64,000 nt of DNA from Saccoglossus kowalevskii (GCF_000003605.2 NW_003134803.1:62001-126000), one strand, 5' to 3'. Numbered from the stretch's first letter, positions 44,603-56,025 are shown. Numbers and translations are program-made. Notes: generated from the letters alone by a model not told the origin.

Positions 44603-44815
44603 TACCTGTTTTAGATTCCTGGTCAGTTGAACATCGCAGCTTGTATAAAATTCTCAAAGACAATTTAATTAAAAGACATAAATTGGCCTCTCGTATTTGT
44701 TGCCTTATTACATGAGAAAATATAATACACGACGTGCAGTTCATGTCACAAGCATCCGATTGTATGCCATACTCGTGTTTTCCCGATAAATAGGAAACGC
44801 TTTCAAATGTCAACG

Positions 44816-44842
44816 TCCCATATGGTCTAGTGGTTAGGATTT
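44816..44842 (+). pseudogene. Truncated tRNA-Glu 5' half
   Basis: 110-bp unit, common junction. Confidence 0.88.
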
Positions 44843-44925
44843 TGTGCAGTTCATGTCACAAGCATCCGATTGTATGCCGTACTTGTGTTTTCCCGATAAA
44901 TAGGAAACGCCATCATACGACAACG

Positions 44926-44997
44926 TCCCATATGGTCTAGTGGTTAGGATTTGGCGCTTTCACCTCCAAGGCCCGGGTTCAATTCCCGGTGTGGGAA
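44926..44997 (+). tRNA. tRNA-Glu(UUC), class A
   Basis: C30/U40 mismatch. Confidence 0.78.
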
Positions 44998-45210
44998 CAC
45001 CTGTTTTAGATTCCTGGTCAGGTGTACATCGCAGCTTGTATAAAATGCTCATAGACAATTTAATAAAAATATATAAATTGCCCTCTCGTATTTGTTGCCT
45101 TATTACAAGAGAATATATAATACACGACGTGCAGTTCATGTCACAAGCATCCCATTGTATGCCATACTTGTGTTTTCCCGATAAATAGGAAACGCCTTCA
45201 TACGACAACG

Positions 45211-45290
45211 TCCCATATGTCTTGTGTTTAGGATTTGGCGCTTTCACCGCTTTCACCGCCAAGGCCCGGGTTCAATTCCCGGTGTGGGAA
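45211..45290 (+). tRNA. tRNA-Glu(UUC), class B with 9-bp insertion
   Basis: Anticodon-arm duplication; D loop has GTGTTTA, which breaks G18. Confidence 0.46.
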
Positions 45291-45503
45291 CACCTGTTTT
45301 AGATTCCTGGTCAGTTGAACATCGCAGCTTGTACAAAATTCTCAAAGACAATTTAATTAAAAGATATAAATTGGCCTCTCGTATTTGTTGCCTTATTACA
45401 AGAGAATATATAATACACGACTTGCAGTTCATGTCACAAGCATCCGATTGTATGCCATACTTGTGTCTTCCCGATAAATAGGAAACGCCTTCAAACGTCA
45501 ACG

Positions 45504-45575
45504 TCCCATATGGTCTAGTGGTTAGCATTTGGCGCTTTCACCGCCAAGGCCAGGGTTCAATTCCCGGTGTGAGAA
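45504..45575 (+). tRNA. tRNA-Glu(UUC), class A variant
   Basis: C12/C23, A50/G64 and C3/A70; TTTTAGCTTCC flank. Confidence 0.6.
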
Positions 45576-45788
45576 CACCTATTTTAGCTTCCTGGTCAGT
45601 TGAACATCGCAGCTTGTATAAAATGCTCAAAGACAATTTAATTAAATGATATAAATTGGCCTGTCGTATGTGTTGCCTTATTACAAGAGAACATATAATA
45701 CACGACGTGCAGTTCATGTCACAAGCATCCGATTGTATGCCATACTCGTGTTTTCCCGATAAATAGGAAACGCTTTCAAATGTCAACG

Positions 45789-45815
45789 TCCCATATGGTC
45801 TAGTGGTTAGGATTT
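45789..45815 (+). pseudogene. Truncated tRNA-Glu 5' half
   Basis: 110-bp unit with GAGCAG at the junction; its ATAAATA is damaged to ATAAAAA. Confidence 0.87.
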
Positions 45816-45898
45816 TGAGCAGTTCATGTCACAAGCATCCGATTGTATGCCATACTCGTGTTTTCCCGATAAAAAGGCAACGCTTTCAAATGTCAACG

Positions 45899-45925
45899 TC
45901 CCATATGGTCTAGTGGTTAGGATTT
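45899..45925 (+). pseudogene. Truncated tRNA-Glu 5' half
   Basis: Second of two adjacent 110-bp units. Confidence 0.88.
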
Positions 45926-46008
45926 TGTGCAGTTCATGTCACAAGCATCCGATTGTATGCCGTACTTGTGTTTTCCCGATAAATAGGAAACGCCTTCATA
46001 CGACAACG

Positions 46009-46080
46009 TCCCATATGGTCTAGTGGTTGCGATTTGGCGCTTTCACCGCCAAGGCCCGGGTTCAATTCCTGGTGTGGGAA
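46009..46080 (+). tRNA. tRNA-Glu(UUC), class A
   Basis: G21, C22 and U63. Confidence 0.78.
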
Positions 46081-46293
46081 CACCTTTTTTAGATTCCTGG
46101 TCAGGTGAACATCGCAGCTTGTATAAAATGCTCATAGACAATTTAATTAAAAGATATAAATTGGCCTCTCGTATTTGTTGCCTTATTACAAGAGAATATA
46201 TAATACACGACTTGCAGTTCATGTCACAAGCATCCGATTGTATGCCATACTTGTGTCTTCCCGATAAATAGGAAACGCCTTCACACGTCAACG

Positions 46294-46365
46294 TCCCATA
46301 TGGTCTAGTGGTTAGGATTTGGCGCTTTCACCGCCAAGGCCTGGGTTCAATTCACGGTGTGAGAA
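46294..46365 (+). tRNA. tRNA-Glu(UUC), class D
   Basis: Class D with A62. Confidence 0.6.
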
Positions 46366-46558
46366 CACCCGTTTTAGAACTCTGGTCAGTTGAACATCGC
46401 AGCTTGTATAAAATGCTCATAGACAATTTAATTAAAATATATAAATTGGCCTGTCGTATTTGTTGCCTTATTTCAAGAGAATATATAATACACGACGTGC
46501 AGTTCATGTCACAAGCATCCGATTGTATGCCATACTTGTGTTTTCCCGATAAATAGGA

Positions 46559-46606
46559 ATAAGTATCCTATCATATGCCTTACTTGTGTTTTCCCGATAA
46601 ATAGGA
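46559..46606 (+). repeat. 48-bp spacer duplication
   Basis: Spacer-end duplication before the gene at 46627. Confidence 0.85.
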
Positions 46607-46626
46607 AACGCCTTCATACGACAACG

Positions 46627-46698
46627 TCCCATATGGTCTAGTGGTTTGGATTTGGCGCTTTCACCGCCAAGGCCCTGGTTCAATTCCCGGTGTGGGAA
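46627..46698 (+). tRNA. tRNA-Glu(UUC), class A
   Basis: U21 and U51/C63. Confidence 0.76.
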
Positions 46699-46911
46699 TA
46701 CCTGTTTTAGATTCCTGGTCAGTTGAACATCGCAGCTTGAATAAAATTCTCAAAGACAATTTAATTAAAAGACATAAATTGGCCTCTCGTATTTGTTGCC
46801 TTATTACATGAGAATATATAATACACGACTTGCAGTTCATGTCACAAGCATCCGATTGTATGCCTTACTTGTGTCTTCCCGATAAATAGGAAACGCCTTC
46901 AAACGACAACG

Positions 46912-46983
46912 TCCCATATGGTCTAGTGGTTAGCATTTGGCGCTTTCACCGCCAAGGCCAGGGTTCAATTCCCGGTGTGAGAA
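46912..46983 (+). tRNA. tRNA-Glu(UUC), class A variant
   Basis: C12/C23, A50/G64 and C3/A70. Confidence 0.6.
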
Positions 46984-47196
46984 CACCTGTTTTAGCTTCC
47001 TGGTCAGTTGAACATCGCAGCTTGTATAAAATGCTCAAAGACAATTTAATTAAATGATATAAATTGGCCTGTCGTATTTGTTGCCTTATTACAAGAGAAT
47101 ATATAATACACGACGTGCAGTTCATGTCACAAACATCCGATTGTATGCCATACTTGTGTCTTCCCGATAAATAGGAAACGCTTTCAAATGTCAACG

Positions 47197-47223
47197 TCTC
47201 ATATGGTCTAGTGGTTAGGATTT
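47197..47223 (+). pseudogene. Truncated tRNA-Glu 5' half
   Basis: 110-bp unit; 5' end TCTCATATGG. Confidence 0.87.
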
Positions 47224-47306
47224 TGTGCAGTTCATGTCACAAGCATCCGATTGTATGCCATACTTGTGTTTTCCCGATAAATAGGAAACGCTTTCAAATG
47301 ACAACG

Positions 47307-47378
47307 TCCCATATGGTCTAGTGGTTAGGATTTGGCGCTTTCACCGCCAAGGCCTGGGTTCAATTCCCGGTGTGGGGA
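47307..47378 (+). tRNA. tRNA-Glu(UUC), class A
   Basis: U50 wobble and U1-G72 wobble. Confidence 0.8.
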
Positions 47379-47591
47379 TACCTGTTTTAGATTCCTGGTC
47401 AGTTAAACATCGCAGCTTGTATAAAATTCTCAAAGACAATTTAATTAAAAGACATAAATTGGCCTCTCGTATTTGTTGCCTTATTACATGAGAATATATA
47501 ATACACGACGTGCAGTTCATGTCACAAGCATCCGATTGTATGCCATACTCGTGTTTTCCCGATAAATAGGAAACGCTTTCAAATGTCAACG

Positions 47592-47618
47592 TCCCATATG
47601 GTCTAGTGGTTAGGATTT
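47592..47618 (+). pseudogene. Truncated tRNA-Glu 5' half
   Basis: 110-bp unit, common junction. Confidence 0.88.
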
Positions 47619-47701
47619 TGTGCAGTTCATGTCACAAGCATCCGATTGTATGCCGTACTTGTGTTTTCCCGATAAATAGGAAACGCCTTCATACGACAAC
47701 G

Positions 47702-47773
47702 TCCCATATGGTCTAGTGGTTAGGATTTGGCGCCTTCACCGCCAAGGCCCGGGTTAAATTCCCGGTGTGGGAA
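47702..47773 (+). tRNA. tRNA-Glu(UUC), class A, U33 lost
   Basis: U33 is C, and C56 is A (B box GGTTAAATTCC). Confidence 0.62.
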
Positions 47774-47986
47774 CACCTGTTTTAGATTCCTGGTCAGGTG
47801 TACATCGCAGCTAGTATAAAATGCTCATAGACAATTTAATAAAAATATATAAATTGCCCTCTCGTATTTGTTGCCTTATTACAAGAGAATATATAATACA
47901 CGACGTGCAGTTCATGTCACAAGCATCCGATTGTATGCCATACTTGTGTCTTCCCGATAAATAGGAAACGCCTTCATACGACAACG

Positions 47987-48057
47987 TCCCATATGTCTTG
48001 TGGTTAGGATTTGGCGCTTTCACCGCCAAGGCCCGGGTTCAATTCCATGTGTGGGAA
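47987..48057 (+). tRNA. tRNA-Glu(UUC), class B
   Basis: A14 is U; T stem reads CCATG. Confidence 0.53.
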
Positions 48058-48270
48058 CACCTGTTTTAGATTCCTGGACAGTTGAACATCGCAGCTTGTA
48101 TAAAATGCTCATAGACAATTTAATTAAAAGATATAAATTGGCCTCTCGTATTTGTTGCCTTATTACAAGAGAATATATAATACACGACGTGCAGTTCATG
48201 TCACAAGTATCTTATTATATGCCTTACTTGTGTTTTCCCGATAAATAGGAAACGCCTTCATACGACAACG

Positions 48271-48341
48271 TTCCATATGGTCTAGTGGTTAGGATTTGGC
48301 GCTTTCACCGCCACGGTCCGGGTTCAATTCCCAGTGTTGGA
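48271..48341 (+). pseudogene. Disrupted tRNA-Glu(UUC)
   Basis: U2, C44, T stem CCCAG, and one base missing from the acceptor 3' strand. Confidence 0.55.
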
Positions 48342-48554
48342 TACCTGTTTTAGATTCCTGGTCAGTTGCACATCGCAGCTTGAATAAAATTCTCAAAGAC
48401 AATTTAATTAAAAGATATAAATTGGCCTCTCGTATTTGTTGCCTTATTACAAGAGAATATATAATACACGACGTGCAGTTCATGTCACAAGTATCCTATT
48501 ATATGCCTTACTTGTGTTTTCCCGATAAATAGGAAACGCCTTCATACGACAACG

Positions 48555-48626
48555 TCCCATATGGTCTAGTGGTTAGGATTTGGCGCTTTCACCGCCAAGG
48601 CCCGGGTTCAATTTCCGGTGTCGGAA
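48555..48626 (+). tRNA. tRNA-Glu(UUC), class A
   Basis: U61 wobble and C4/C69. Confidence 0.75.
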
Positions 48627-48839
48627 TACCTGTTTTAGATTCCTGGTCAGTTGAACATCGCAGCTTGAATAAAATTCTCAAAGACAATTTAATTAAAAGA
48701 TATAAATTGGCCTCTCGTATTTGTTGCCTTATTACAAGAGAATATATAACACACGACGTGCAGTTCATGTCACAAGTATCCTATTATATGCCTTACTTGT
48801 GTTTTCCCGATAAATAGGAAACGCCTTCATACGTCAACG

Positions 48840-48910
48840 TCCCATATGTCTAGTGGTTAGGATTTGGCGCTTTCACCGCCAAGGCCCGGGTTCAATTCCA
48901 GGTGTGGGAA
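48840..48910 (+). tRNA. tRNA-Glu(UUC), class B
   Basis: G51/A63 mismatch. Confidence 0.6.
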
Positions 48911-49123
48911 CACCTGTTTTAGATTCCTGGACAGTTGAACATCGCAGCTTGTATAAAATGCTCATAGACAATTTAATTAAAATATATAAATTGGCCTCTC
49001 GTATTTGTTGCCTTATTACAAGAGAATATATAATACACGACGTGCAGTTCATGTCACAAGCATCCGATTGTATGCCATACTTGTGTTTTCCCGATAAATA
49101 GGAAACGCCTTCATACGACAACG

Positions 49124-49195
49124 TCCCATATGGTCTAGTGGTTAGGATTTGGCGCTTTCACCGCCAAGGCCCGGGTTCAATTCCCGGTGTGGGAA
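49124..49195 (+). tRNA. tRNA-Glu(UUC), class A consensus
   Basis: Exact consensus. Confidence 0.93.
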
Positions 49196-49408
49196 TACCT
49201 GTTTTAGATTCCTGGTCAGTTGCACATCGCAGCTTGTATAAAATTCTCAAAGACAATTTAATTAAAAGATATAAATTGGCCACTCATATTTGTTGCCTTA
49301 TTACAAGAGAATATATAATACACGACTTGCATTTCATGTCACAATCATCCGATTGTATGCCATACTTGTGTTTTCCCGTTAAATAGGAAACGCCTTCAAA
49401 TGTCAACG

Positions 49409-49480
49409 TCCCATATGGTTTAGTGGTTAGGATTTGTCGCTTTCACCGCCAAGGCTTGGGTTCAATTCCCGATGTGAGAA
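49409..49480 (+). tRNA. tRNA-Glu(UUC), class C
   Basis: TTGGG on the T-stem 5' strand and CCCGA on the 3' strand. Confidence 0.57.
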
Positions 49481-49693
49481 CACCCGTTTTAGATTCCTGG
49501 TCAATTGAACATCGCAGCTTGTACAAAATTCTCAAAGACAATTTAAATAAAAGATATAAATTGGCCTCTCGTACTTGTTGCCTTATTACAAGAGAATATA
49601 TAATACACGACGTGCAGTTCATGTCACAAGTATCCTATTATATGCCTTACTTGTGTTTTCCCGATAAATAGGAAACGCCTTCATACGACAACG

Positions 49694-49765
49694 TCCCATA
49701 TGGTCTAGTGGTTAGGATTTGGCGCTTTCACCGCCTAGGCCCGGGTTCAATTCCCACTGTGGGAA
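49694..49765 (+). tRNA. tRNA-Glu(UUC), class A variant
   Basis: U27/U43; T-stem 3' strand CCCAC loses two pairs. Confidence 0.65.
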
Positions 49766-49978
49766 TACCTGTTTTAGATTCCTGGTCAGTTGAACATCGC
49801 AGCTTGAATAAAATTCTCAAAGACAATTTAATTAAAAGATATAAATTGGCCTCTCGTATTTGTTGCCTTATTACAAGAGAATATATAATACACGACGTGC
49901 AGTTCATGTCGCAAGTATCCTATTATATGCCTTACTTGTGTTTTCCCGATAAATAGGAAACGCCTTCATACGTCAACG

Positions 49979-50049
49979 TCCCATATGTCTAGTGGTTAGG
50001 ATTTGGCGCTTTCACCGCCAAGGCCCGGGTTCAATTCCAGGTGTGGGAA
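49979..50049 (+). tRNA. tRNA-Glu(UUC), class B
   Basis: G51/A63 mismatch. Confidence 0.6.
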
Positions 50050-50262
50050 CACCTGTTTTAGATTACTGGACAGTTGAACATCGCAGCTTGTATAAAATGC
50101 TCATAGACAATTTAATTAAAAGATATAAATTGGCGTATCGTATTTGTTGCCTTATTACAAGAGAATATATAATGCACGACGTGCAGTTCATGTCACAAGT
50201 ATCCTATTAAATGCCTTACTTGTGTTTTCCCGATAAATAGGAAACGCCTTCATACGACAACG

Positions 50263-50334
50263 TCCCATAAAGTCTTGTGGTTAATATTTGGCGCTTTCAC
50301 CGTCAAGGCCCGCGTTCAATTCCCGGTGTGGGAA
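50263..50334 (+). tRNA. tRNA-Glu(UUC), diverged A
   Basis: CATAAAGTCTTGTGG form, as at 23705. Confidence 0.5.
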
Positions 50335-50547
50335 TACCTGTTTTAGATTCCTGGTCAGTTGAACATCGCAGCTTGTATAATATTCTCAAAGACAATTTAA
50401 TTAAAAGATATAAATTGGCCTCTCGTATTTGTTTCCTTATTACAAGAGAATATATAATACCCGACTTGCAGTTCATGTCACAAGCATCCGATTGTATGCC
50501 ATACTTGTGTTTTCCCGATAAATAGGAAACGCCTTCAAATGTCAACG

Positions 50548-50619
50548 TCCCATATGCTCTAGTGGTTAGGATTTGGCGCTTTCACCGCCAAGGCTCGGGT
50601 TCAATTCCCGGTGTGGGAA
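50548..50619 (+). tRNA. tRNA-Glu(UUC), class A
   Basis: C10 and U49; partner of the copy at 23990. Confidence 0.76.
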
Positions 50620-50832
50620 CACCCGTTTTAGATTCCTGGTCAGTTGAACATCGCAGCTTGTACAACATTCTCAAAGACAATTTAAATAAAAGATATAAAT
50701 TGGCCTCTCGTATTTGTTGCCTTATTACAAGAGAATATATAATACACGACGTGCAGTTCATGTCACAAGTATCGTATTATATGCCTTACTTTTGTTTTCC
50801 CGATAAATAGGAAACGCCTTCATACGACAACG

Positions 50833-50903
50833 TCCCATATGTTTTGTGGTTAGGATTTGGCGCTTTCACCGCCAAGGCCCGGCTTTAATTCCCGGCGTGG
50901 GAA
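50833..50903 (+). tRNA. tRNA-Glu(UUC), class B, B box altered
   Basis: GTTTTGTGG D region, GCTTTAATTCC B box, C66. Confidence 0.46.
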
Positions 50904-51116
50904 CACCTGTTTTAGATTCCAGGTCAGTTGAACAACGCAGCTTGTATAAAATGCTCATAGACAATTTAATTTAAATATATAAATTGGCCTCGCGTCTTTG
51001 TTGCCTTATTACAAGAGAATATATTATACACGACGTGCAGTTCGTGTCACAAGTATCCTATTATATGCCTTACTTGTGTTTTCCCGATAAATAGGAAACG
51101 CCTTCATACGACAACG

Positions 51117-51187
51117 TCCCATATGTCTTGTGGTTAGGATTTGGCGCTTTCACCGCCAAGGCCCGGCTTTAATTCCCGGCGTGGGAA
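51117..51187 (+). tRNA. tRNA-Glu(UUC), class B, B box altered
   Basis: A14 is U, GCTTTAATTCC B box, C66. Confidence 0.47.
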
Positions 51188-51400
51188 CACCTGTTTTAGA
51201 TTCCTGGTCAGTTGAACATCGCAGCTTGTATAAAATGCTCATAAACAATTTAATTAAAATATATAAATTGGCCTCTCGTCTTTGTTGCCTTATTACAAGA
51301 GAATATATAATACACGACGTGCAGTTTATGTCACAAGTATCCAATTGCATGCCATACTTGTGTTTTCCCGATAAATAGGAAACGCCGTCAAATGTCATCG

Positions 51401-51472
51401 TCCCATATGGTCAAGTGGTTAGGATTTGGCGCTTTCACCGCCAAGGCTCGGGTTCAATTCCCGGTGTGGGAA
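51401..51472 (+). tRNA. tRNA-Glu(UUC), class A
   Basis: A13 and U49. Confidence 0.76.
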
Positions 51473-51685
51473 CACCTGTTTTAGATTCCTGGTCAGTTGA
51501 ACATCGCAGCTTGTACAACATTCTCAAAGACAATTTAAATAAAAGATATAATTTGGCCTCTCGTATTTGTTGCCTTATTACAAGAGAATATATAATACAC
51601 GACGTGCAGTTCATGTCACAAGTATCGTATTATATGCCTTACTTGGGTTTTCCCGATAAATAGGAAACGCTTTCAAATGTCGTCG

Positions 51686-51757
51686 TCCCATATGGTCTAG
51701 TGGTTAGGATTTGGCGCTTTCACTGCCAAGGCCCGGATTCAATTGCCGGGGTGGGAA
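51686..51757 (+). tRNA. tRNA-Glu(UUC), class A variant
   Basis: U39, A53 opposite G61, and G66. Confidence 0.65.
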
Positions 51758-51970
51758 CACCTGTTTTAGATTCCTGGTCAGTTGAACATCGCAGCTTGTA
51801 TAAAATGCTTATAGACAATTTAATTAAAATATATAAATTGGCCTCTCGTCTTTGTTGCCTTATTACAAGAGAATATATAATACACGACGTGCAGTTCATG
51901 TCACAAGTATCCTATTATATGCCTTACTTGTGTTTTCCCGATAAATAGGAAACGCCTTCATACGACAACG

Positions 51971-52041
51971 TCCCATATGGTCTAGTGGTTAGATTTGGCG
52001 CTTTCACCGCCAAGGCCCGGGTTCAATTCCTGGTGTGGGAA
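51971..52041 (+). tRNA. tRNA-Glu(UUC), one D-stem G missing
   Basis: GGTTAGATTTGG: one of G22/G23 is lost; U63. Confidence 0.6.
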
Positions 52042-52253
52042 CACCTGTTTTAGATTCCTGGTCAGTTGAACATCGCAGCTTGTATAAAATGCTCATAGAC
52101 AATTTATTTAAAATATATAAATTGGCCTCTCGTATTTGTTGCCTTATTACAAGAGAATATATAATACACGACGTGCAGTTCATGTCACAAGCATCCGATT
52201 GTATGCCATACTTGTTTTTCCTGATATATAGGAAACGCCTTCATACGACAACA

Positions 52254-52324
52254 TCCCATATGTCTTGAGGTTAGGATTTGACGCTTTCACCGCCAAGGCT
52301 CGGGTTCAATTCCCGGTGTGGGAA
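52254..52324 (+). tRNA. tRNA-Glu(UUC), class B
   Basis: TCTTGAGG D region, A29/C41 and U49. Confidence 0.5.
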
Positions 52325-52537
52325 CACCTGTTTTAGATTCCTGGTCAGTTGAACATCGCAGCTTGTACAACATTCTCAAAGACAATTTAAATAAAAGATA
52401 TAAATTGGCCTCTCGTATTTGTTGCCTTATTACAAGAGAATATATAATACACGACGTGCAGTTCATGTCACAAGTATCGTATTATATGCCTTACTTGGGT
52501 TTTCCCGATAAATAGGAAACGCTTTCAAATGATAACG

Positions 52538-52609
52538 TCCCATATGTTCTAGTGGTTAGGATTTGGCGCTTTCACTGCCAAGGCCCGGATTCAATTCCCG
52601 GGGTGGGAA
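52538..52609 (+). tRNA. tRNA-Glu(UUC), class A variant
   Basis: U10, U39, A53/C61 and G66. Confidence 0.63.
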
Positions 52610-52822
52610 CACCTGTTTTAGATTCCTGGTCAGTTGAACATCGCAGCTTGTATAAAATGCTCATAGACAATTTAATTAAAATATATAAATTGGCCGCTCG
52701 TCTTTGTTGCCTTATTACAAGAGAATATATAATACACGACGTGCAGTTCATGTCACAACTATCCGATTGCATGCCATACTTGTGTTTTCCCGATAAATAG
52801 GAAACGCCTTCAAATGTCATCG

Positions 52823-52894
52823 TCCCATATGGTCTAGTGATTAGGATTTGGCGCTTTCAACGCCAAGGCTCGGATTCAATTCCCGGTGTGGGAA
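52823..52894 (+). tRNA. tRNA-Glu(UUC), class A variant
   Basis: A18, A38, U49 and A53/C61. Confidence 0.65.
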
Positions 52895-53108
52895 CACCTA
52901 TTTTAGATTCCTGGTCAGTTGAACATCGCAGCTTGTATAAAATGCTCATAGACAATTTAATTAAAATATATAAATTGGCCGCTCGTCTTTGTTGCCTTAT
53001 TACAAGAGAATATATAATACACGACGTGCAGTTCATGTCACAAATATCCGATTGTATGCCATACTTGTGTTTTCCCGATAAATAGGAAACGCCTTCAAAA
53101 TTTCATCG

Positions 53109-53180
53109 TCCAATATGGTCTAGTGGTTAGGATTTGGCGCTTTCACCGCCAAGGCTCGGGTTCAATTCCCGGTGTGGGAA
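53109..53180 (+). tRNA. tRNA-Glu(UUC), class A
   Basis: A4/G69 and U49. Confidence 0.74.
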
Positions 53181-53393
53181 CACCTGTTTTAGATTCCTGG
53201 TCAGTTGAACATCGCAGCTTTTACAAAATTCTCAAAGACAATTTAAATAAAAGATATAAATTGGCCCCTCGTATTTGTTGCCTTATTACAAGAGAATATA
53301 TAATACACGACGTGCAGTTCATGTCACAAGCATCCGATTGTATGCCATACTTGTGTTTTCCCGATAAATAGGAAACGCCTTCATACGACAACG

Positions 53394-53464
53394 TCCCATA
53401 TGGTTTAGTGGTTAGATTTGGCGCTTTCACCGCTAAGGCCCGGGTTCAATTCCCGGTGTGGGAA
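53394..53464 (+). tRNA. tRNA-Glu(UUC), one D-stem G missing
   Basis: U12, one G of the D stem lost, U42. Confidence 0.57.
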
Positions 53465-53677
53465 CACCTGTTTTAGATTCCTGGTCAGTTGAACATCGCT
53501 GCTTGTATAATATGCTCATAGACAATTTAATTAAAAGATATAAATTGGCCTCTCGTATTTGTTGCCTTATTACAAAAGAATATATAATACACGACGTGCA
53601 GTTCATGTCACAAGTATCCTATTATATGCCTTACTTGTGTTTTCCCGATAAATAGGAAACGCCTTCATACGACAACG

Positions 53678-53749
53678 TCCCATATGGTCTAGTGGTTAGG
53701 ATTTGGCGCTTTCACCGCCAAGGCTCGGGTTCAATTCCCGGTGTGGGAA
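53678..53749 (+). tRNA. tRNA-Glu(UUC), class A
   Basis: Consensus except U49. Confidence 0.87.
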
Positions 53750-53962
53750 CACCTGTTTTAGATTCCTGGTCAGTTGAACATCGCAGCTTTTACAAAATTC
53801 TCAAAGACAATTTAAATAAAAGATATAAATTGGCCTCTCGTATTTGTTGCCTTATTACAAGAGAATATATAATACACGACGCGCAGTTCATGTCACAAGC
53901 ATCCGATTGTATGCCATACTTGTTTTTTCCTGATAAATAGGAAACGCCTTCATACGACAACA

Positions 53963-54033
53963 TCCCATATGTCTTGTGGTTAGGATTTGGCGCTTTCACC
54001 GCCAAGGCTCGGGTTCAATTCCCGGTGTGGGAA
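53963..54033 (+). tRNA. tRNA-Glu(UUC), class B
   Basis: A14 is U and U49. Confidence 0.57.
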
Positions 54034-54246
54034 CACCTGTTTTAGATTCCTGGTCAGTTGAACATCGCAGCTTGTACAACATTCTCAAAGACAATTTAAA
54101 TAAAAGATATAAATTGGCCTCTCGTATTTGTTGCCTTATTACAAGAGAATATATAATACACGACGTGCAGTTCATGTCACAAGTATCGTATTATATGCCT
54201 TACTTGGGTTTTCCCGATAAATAGGAAACGCCTTCAAATGTCGTCG

Positions 54247-54318
54247 TCCCATATGGTCTAGTGGTTAGGATTTGGCGCTTTCACTGCCAAGGCCCGGATT
54301 CAATTCCCGGGGTGGGAA
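54247..54318 (+). tRNA. tRNA-Glu(UUC), class A variant
   Basis: U39, A53/C61 and G66. Confidence 0.66.
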
Positions 54319-54530
54319 CACCTGTTTTAGATTCCTGGTCAGTTGAACATCGCAGCTTGTATAAAATGCTCATAGACAATTTAATTAAAATATATAAATT
54401 GGCCGCTCGTCTTTGTTGCCTATTACAAGAGAATATATAATACACGACGTGCAGTTCATGTCACAACTATCCGATTGCATGCCATACTTGTGTTTTCCCG
54501 ATAAATAGGAAACGCCTTCAAATGTCATCG

Positions 54531-54602
54531 TCCCATATGGTCTAGTGATTAGGATTTGGCGCTTTCAACGCCAAGGCTCGGATTCAATTCCCGGTGTGGG
54601 AA
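54531..54602 (+). tRNA. tRNA-Glu(UUC), class A variant
   Basis: Same gene changes as at 52823, but the spacer that follows is of another type. Confidence 0.65.
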
Positions 54603-54815
54603 CACCTGTTTTAGATTCCTGGTCAGTTGAACATCGCAGCTTTTACAAAATTCTCAAAGACAATTTAAATAAAAGATATAAATTGCCCTCTCGTATTTGT
54701 TGCCTTATTACAAGAGAATATATAATACACGACGTGCTGTTCATGTCACAAGTATCGTATTATATGCCTTACTTGTGTTTTCCCGATAAATAGGAAACGT
54801 CTTCATACGACAACG

Positions 54816-54886
54816 TCCAATATGTCTTGTGGTTAGGATTTGGCGCTTTCACCGCCAAGGCCCAGGTTTAATTCCCGGTGTGGGAA
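54816..54886 (+). tRNA. tRNA-Glu(UUC), class B
   Basis: A4, U14, A51 and U56. Confidence 0.48.
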
Positions 54887-55099
54887 CACCTGTTTTAGAT
54901 TCCTGGTCAGTTGAACATCGCAGCTTGTATAAAATGCTCATAGATAATTTAATTAAAAGATATAAATTGGCCTCTCGTATTTGTTGCCTTATTACAAGAG
55001 AATATATAATACACGACGTGCAGTTCATGTCACAAGTATCCTATTATATGCCTTACTTGTGTTTTCCCGATAAATAGGAAACGCCTTCATACGACAACG

Positions 55100-55170
55100 T
55101 CCCATATGGTCTAGTGGTTAGATTTGGCGCTTTCAACGCCAAGGCCCGGGTTCAATTCCTGGTGTGGGAA
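55100..55170 (+). tRNA. tRNA-Glu(UUC), one D-stem G missing
   Basis: One of G22/G23 lost; A38 and U63. Confidence 0.58.
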
Positions 55171-55383
55171 CACCTGTTTTAGATTCCTGGTCAGTTGAAC
55201 ATCGCAGCTTGTATAAAATGCTCATAGACAATTTAATTAAAATATATAAATTGGCCTCTCGTATTTGTTGCCTTATTACAAGGGAATATATAATACACGA
55301 CGTGCAGTTCATGTCACAAGTATCCGATTATATGCCTTACTTGTGTTTTCCCGATAAATAGGAAACGCCTTCATACGTCAACG

Positions 55384-55455
55384 TCCCATATGGTCTAGTG
55401 GTTAGGATTTGGCGCTTTCACCGCCAAGGCCTGGGTTCAATTCCCGGTGTGGGAA
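55384..55455 (+). tRNA. tRNA-Glu(UUC), class A
   Basis: Consensus except U50 wobble. Confidence 0.87.
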
Positions 55456-55668
55456 CACCTGTTTTAGATTCCTGGTCAGTTGAACATCGCTGCTTGTATA
55501 ATATGCTCATAGACAATTTAATTAAAAGATATAAATTGGCCTCTCGTATTTGTTGCCTTATTACAAGAGAATATATAATACACGACGTGCAGTTCATGTC
55601 ACAAGTAGCCTATTATATGCCTTACTTGTGTTTTCCCGATAAATAGGAAACGCCTTCATACGTCAACG

Positions 55669-55740
55669 TCCCATATGGTCTAGTGGTTAGGATTTGGTGC
55701 TTTCACCGCCAAGGCTCGGTTTCAATTCCCGGTGTGGGAA
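55669..55740 (+). tRNA. tRNA-Glu(UUC), class A
   Basis: U30 wobble, U49, and U53/C61 mismatch. Confidence 0.73.
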
Positions 55741-55953
55741 CACCTGTTTTAGATTCCTGGTCAGTTGAACATCGCAGCTTTTACAAAATTCTCAAAGACA
55801 ATTTAAATAAAAGATATAAATTGGCCTCTCGTATTTGTTGCCTTATTACAAGAGAATATATAATACACGACGTGCAGTTCATGTCACAAGTATCGTATTA
55901 TATGCCTTACTTGGGTTTTCCCGATAAATAGGAAACGCCTTCAAACGTCGTCG

Positions 55954-56025
55954 TCCCATATGGTCTAGTGGTTAGGATTTGGCGCTTTCACTGCCAAGGC
56001 CCGGATTCAATTCCCGGGGTGGGAA
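55954..56025 (+). tRNA. tRNA-Glu(UUC), class A variant
   Basis: U39, A53/C61 and G66. Confidence 0.66.
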
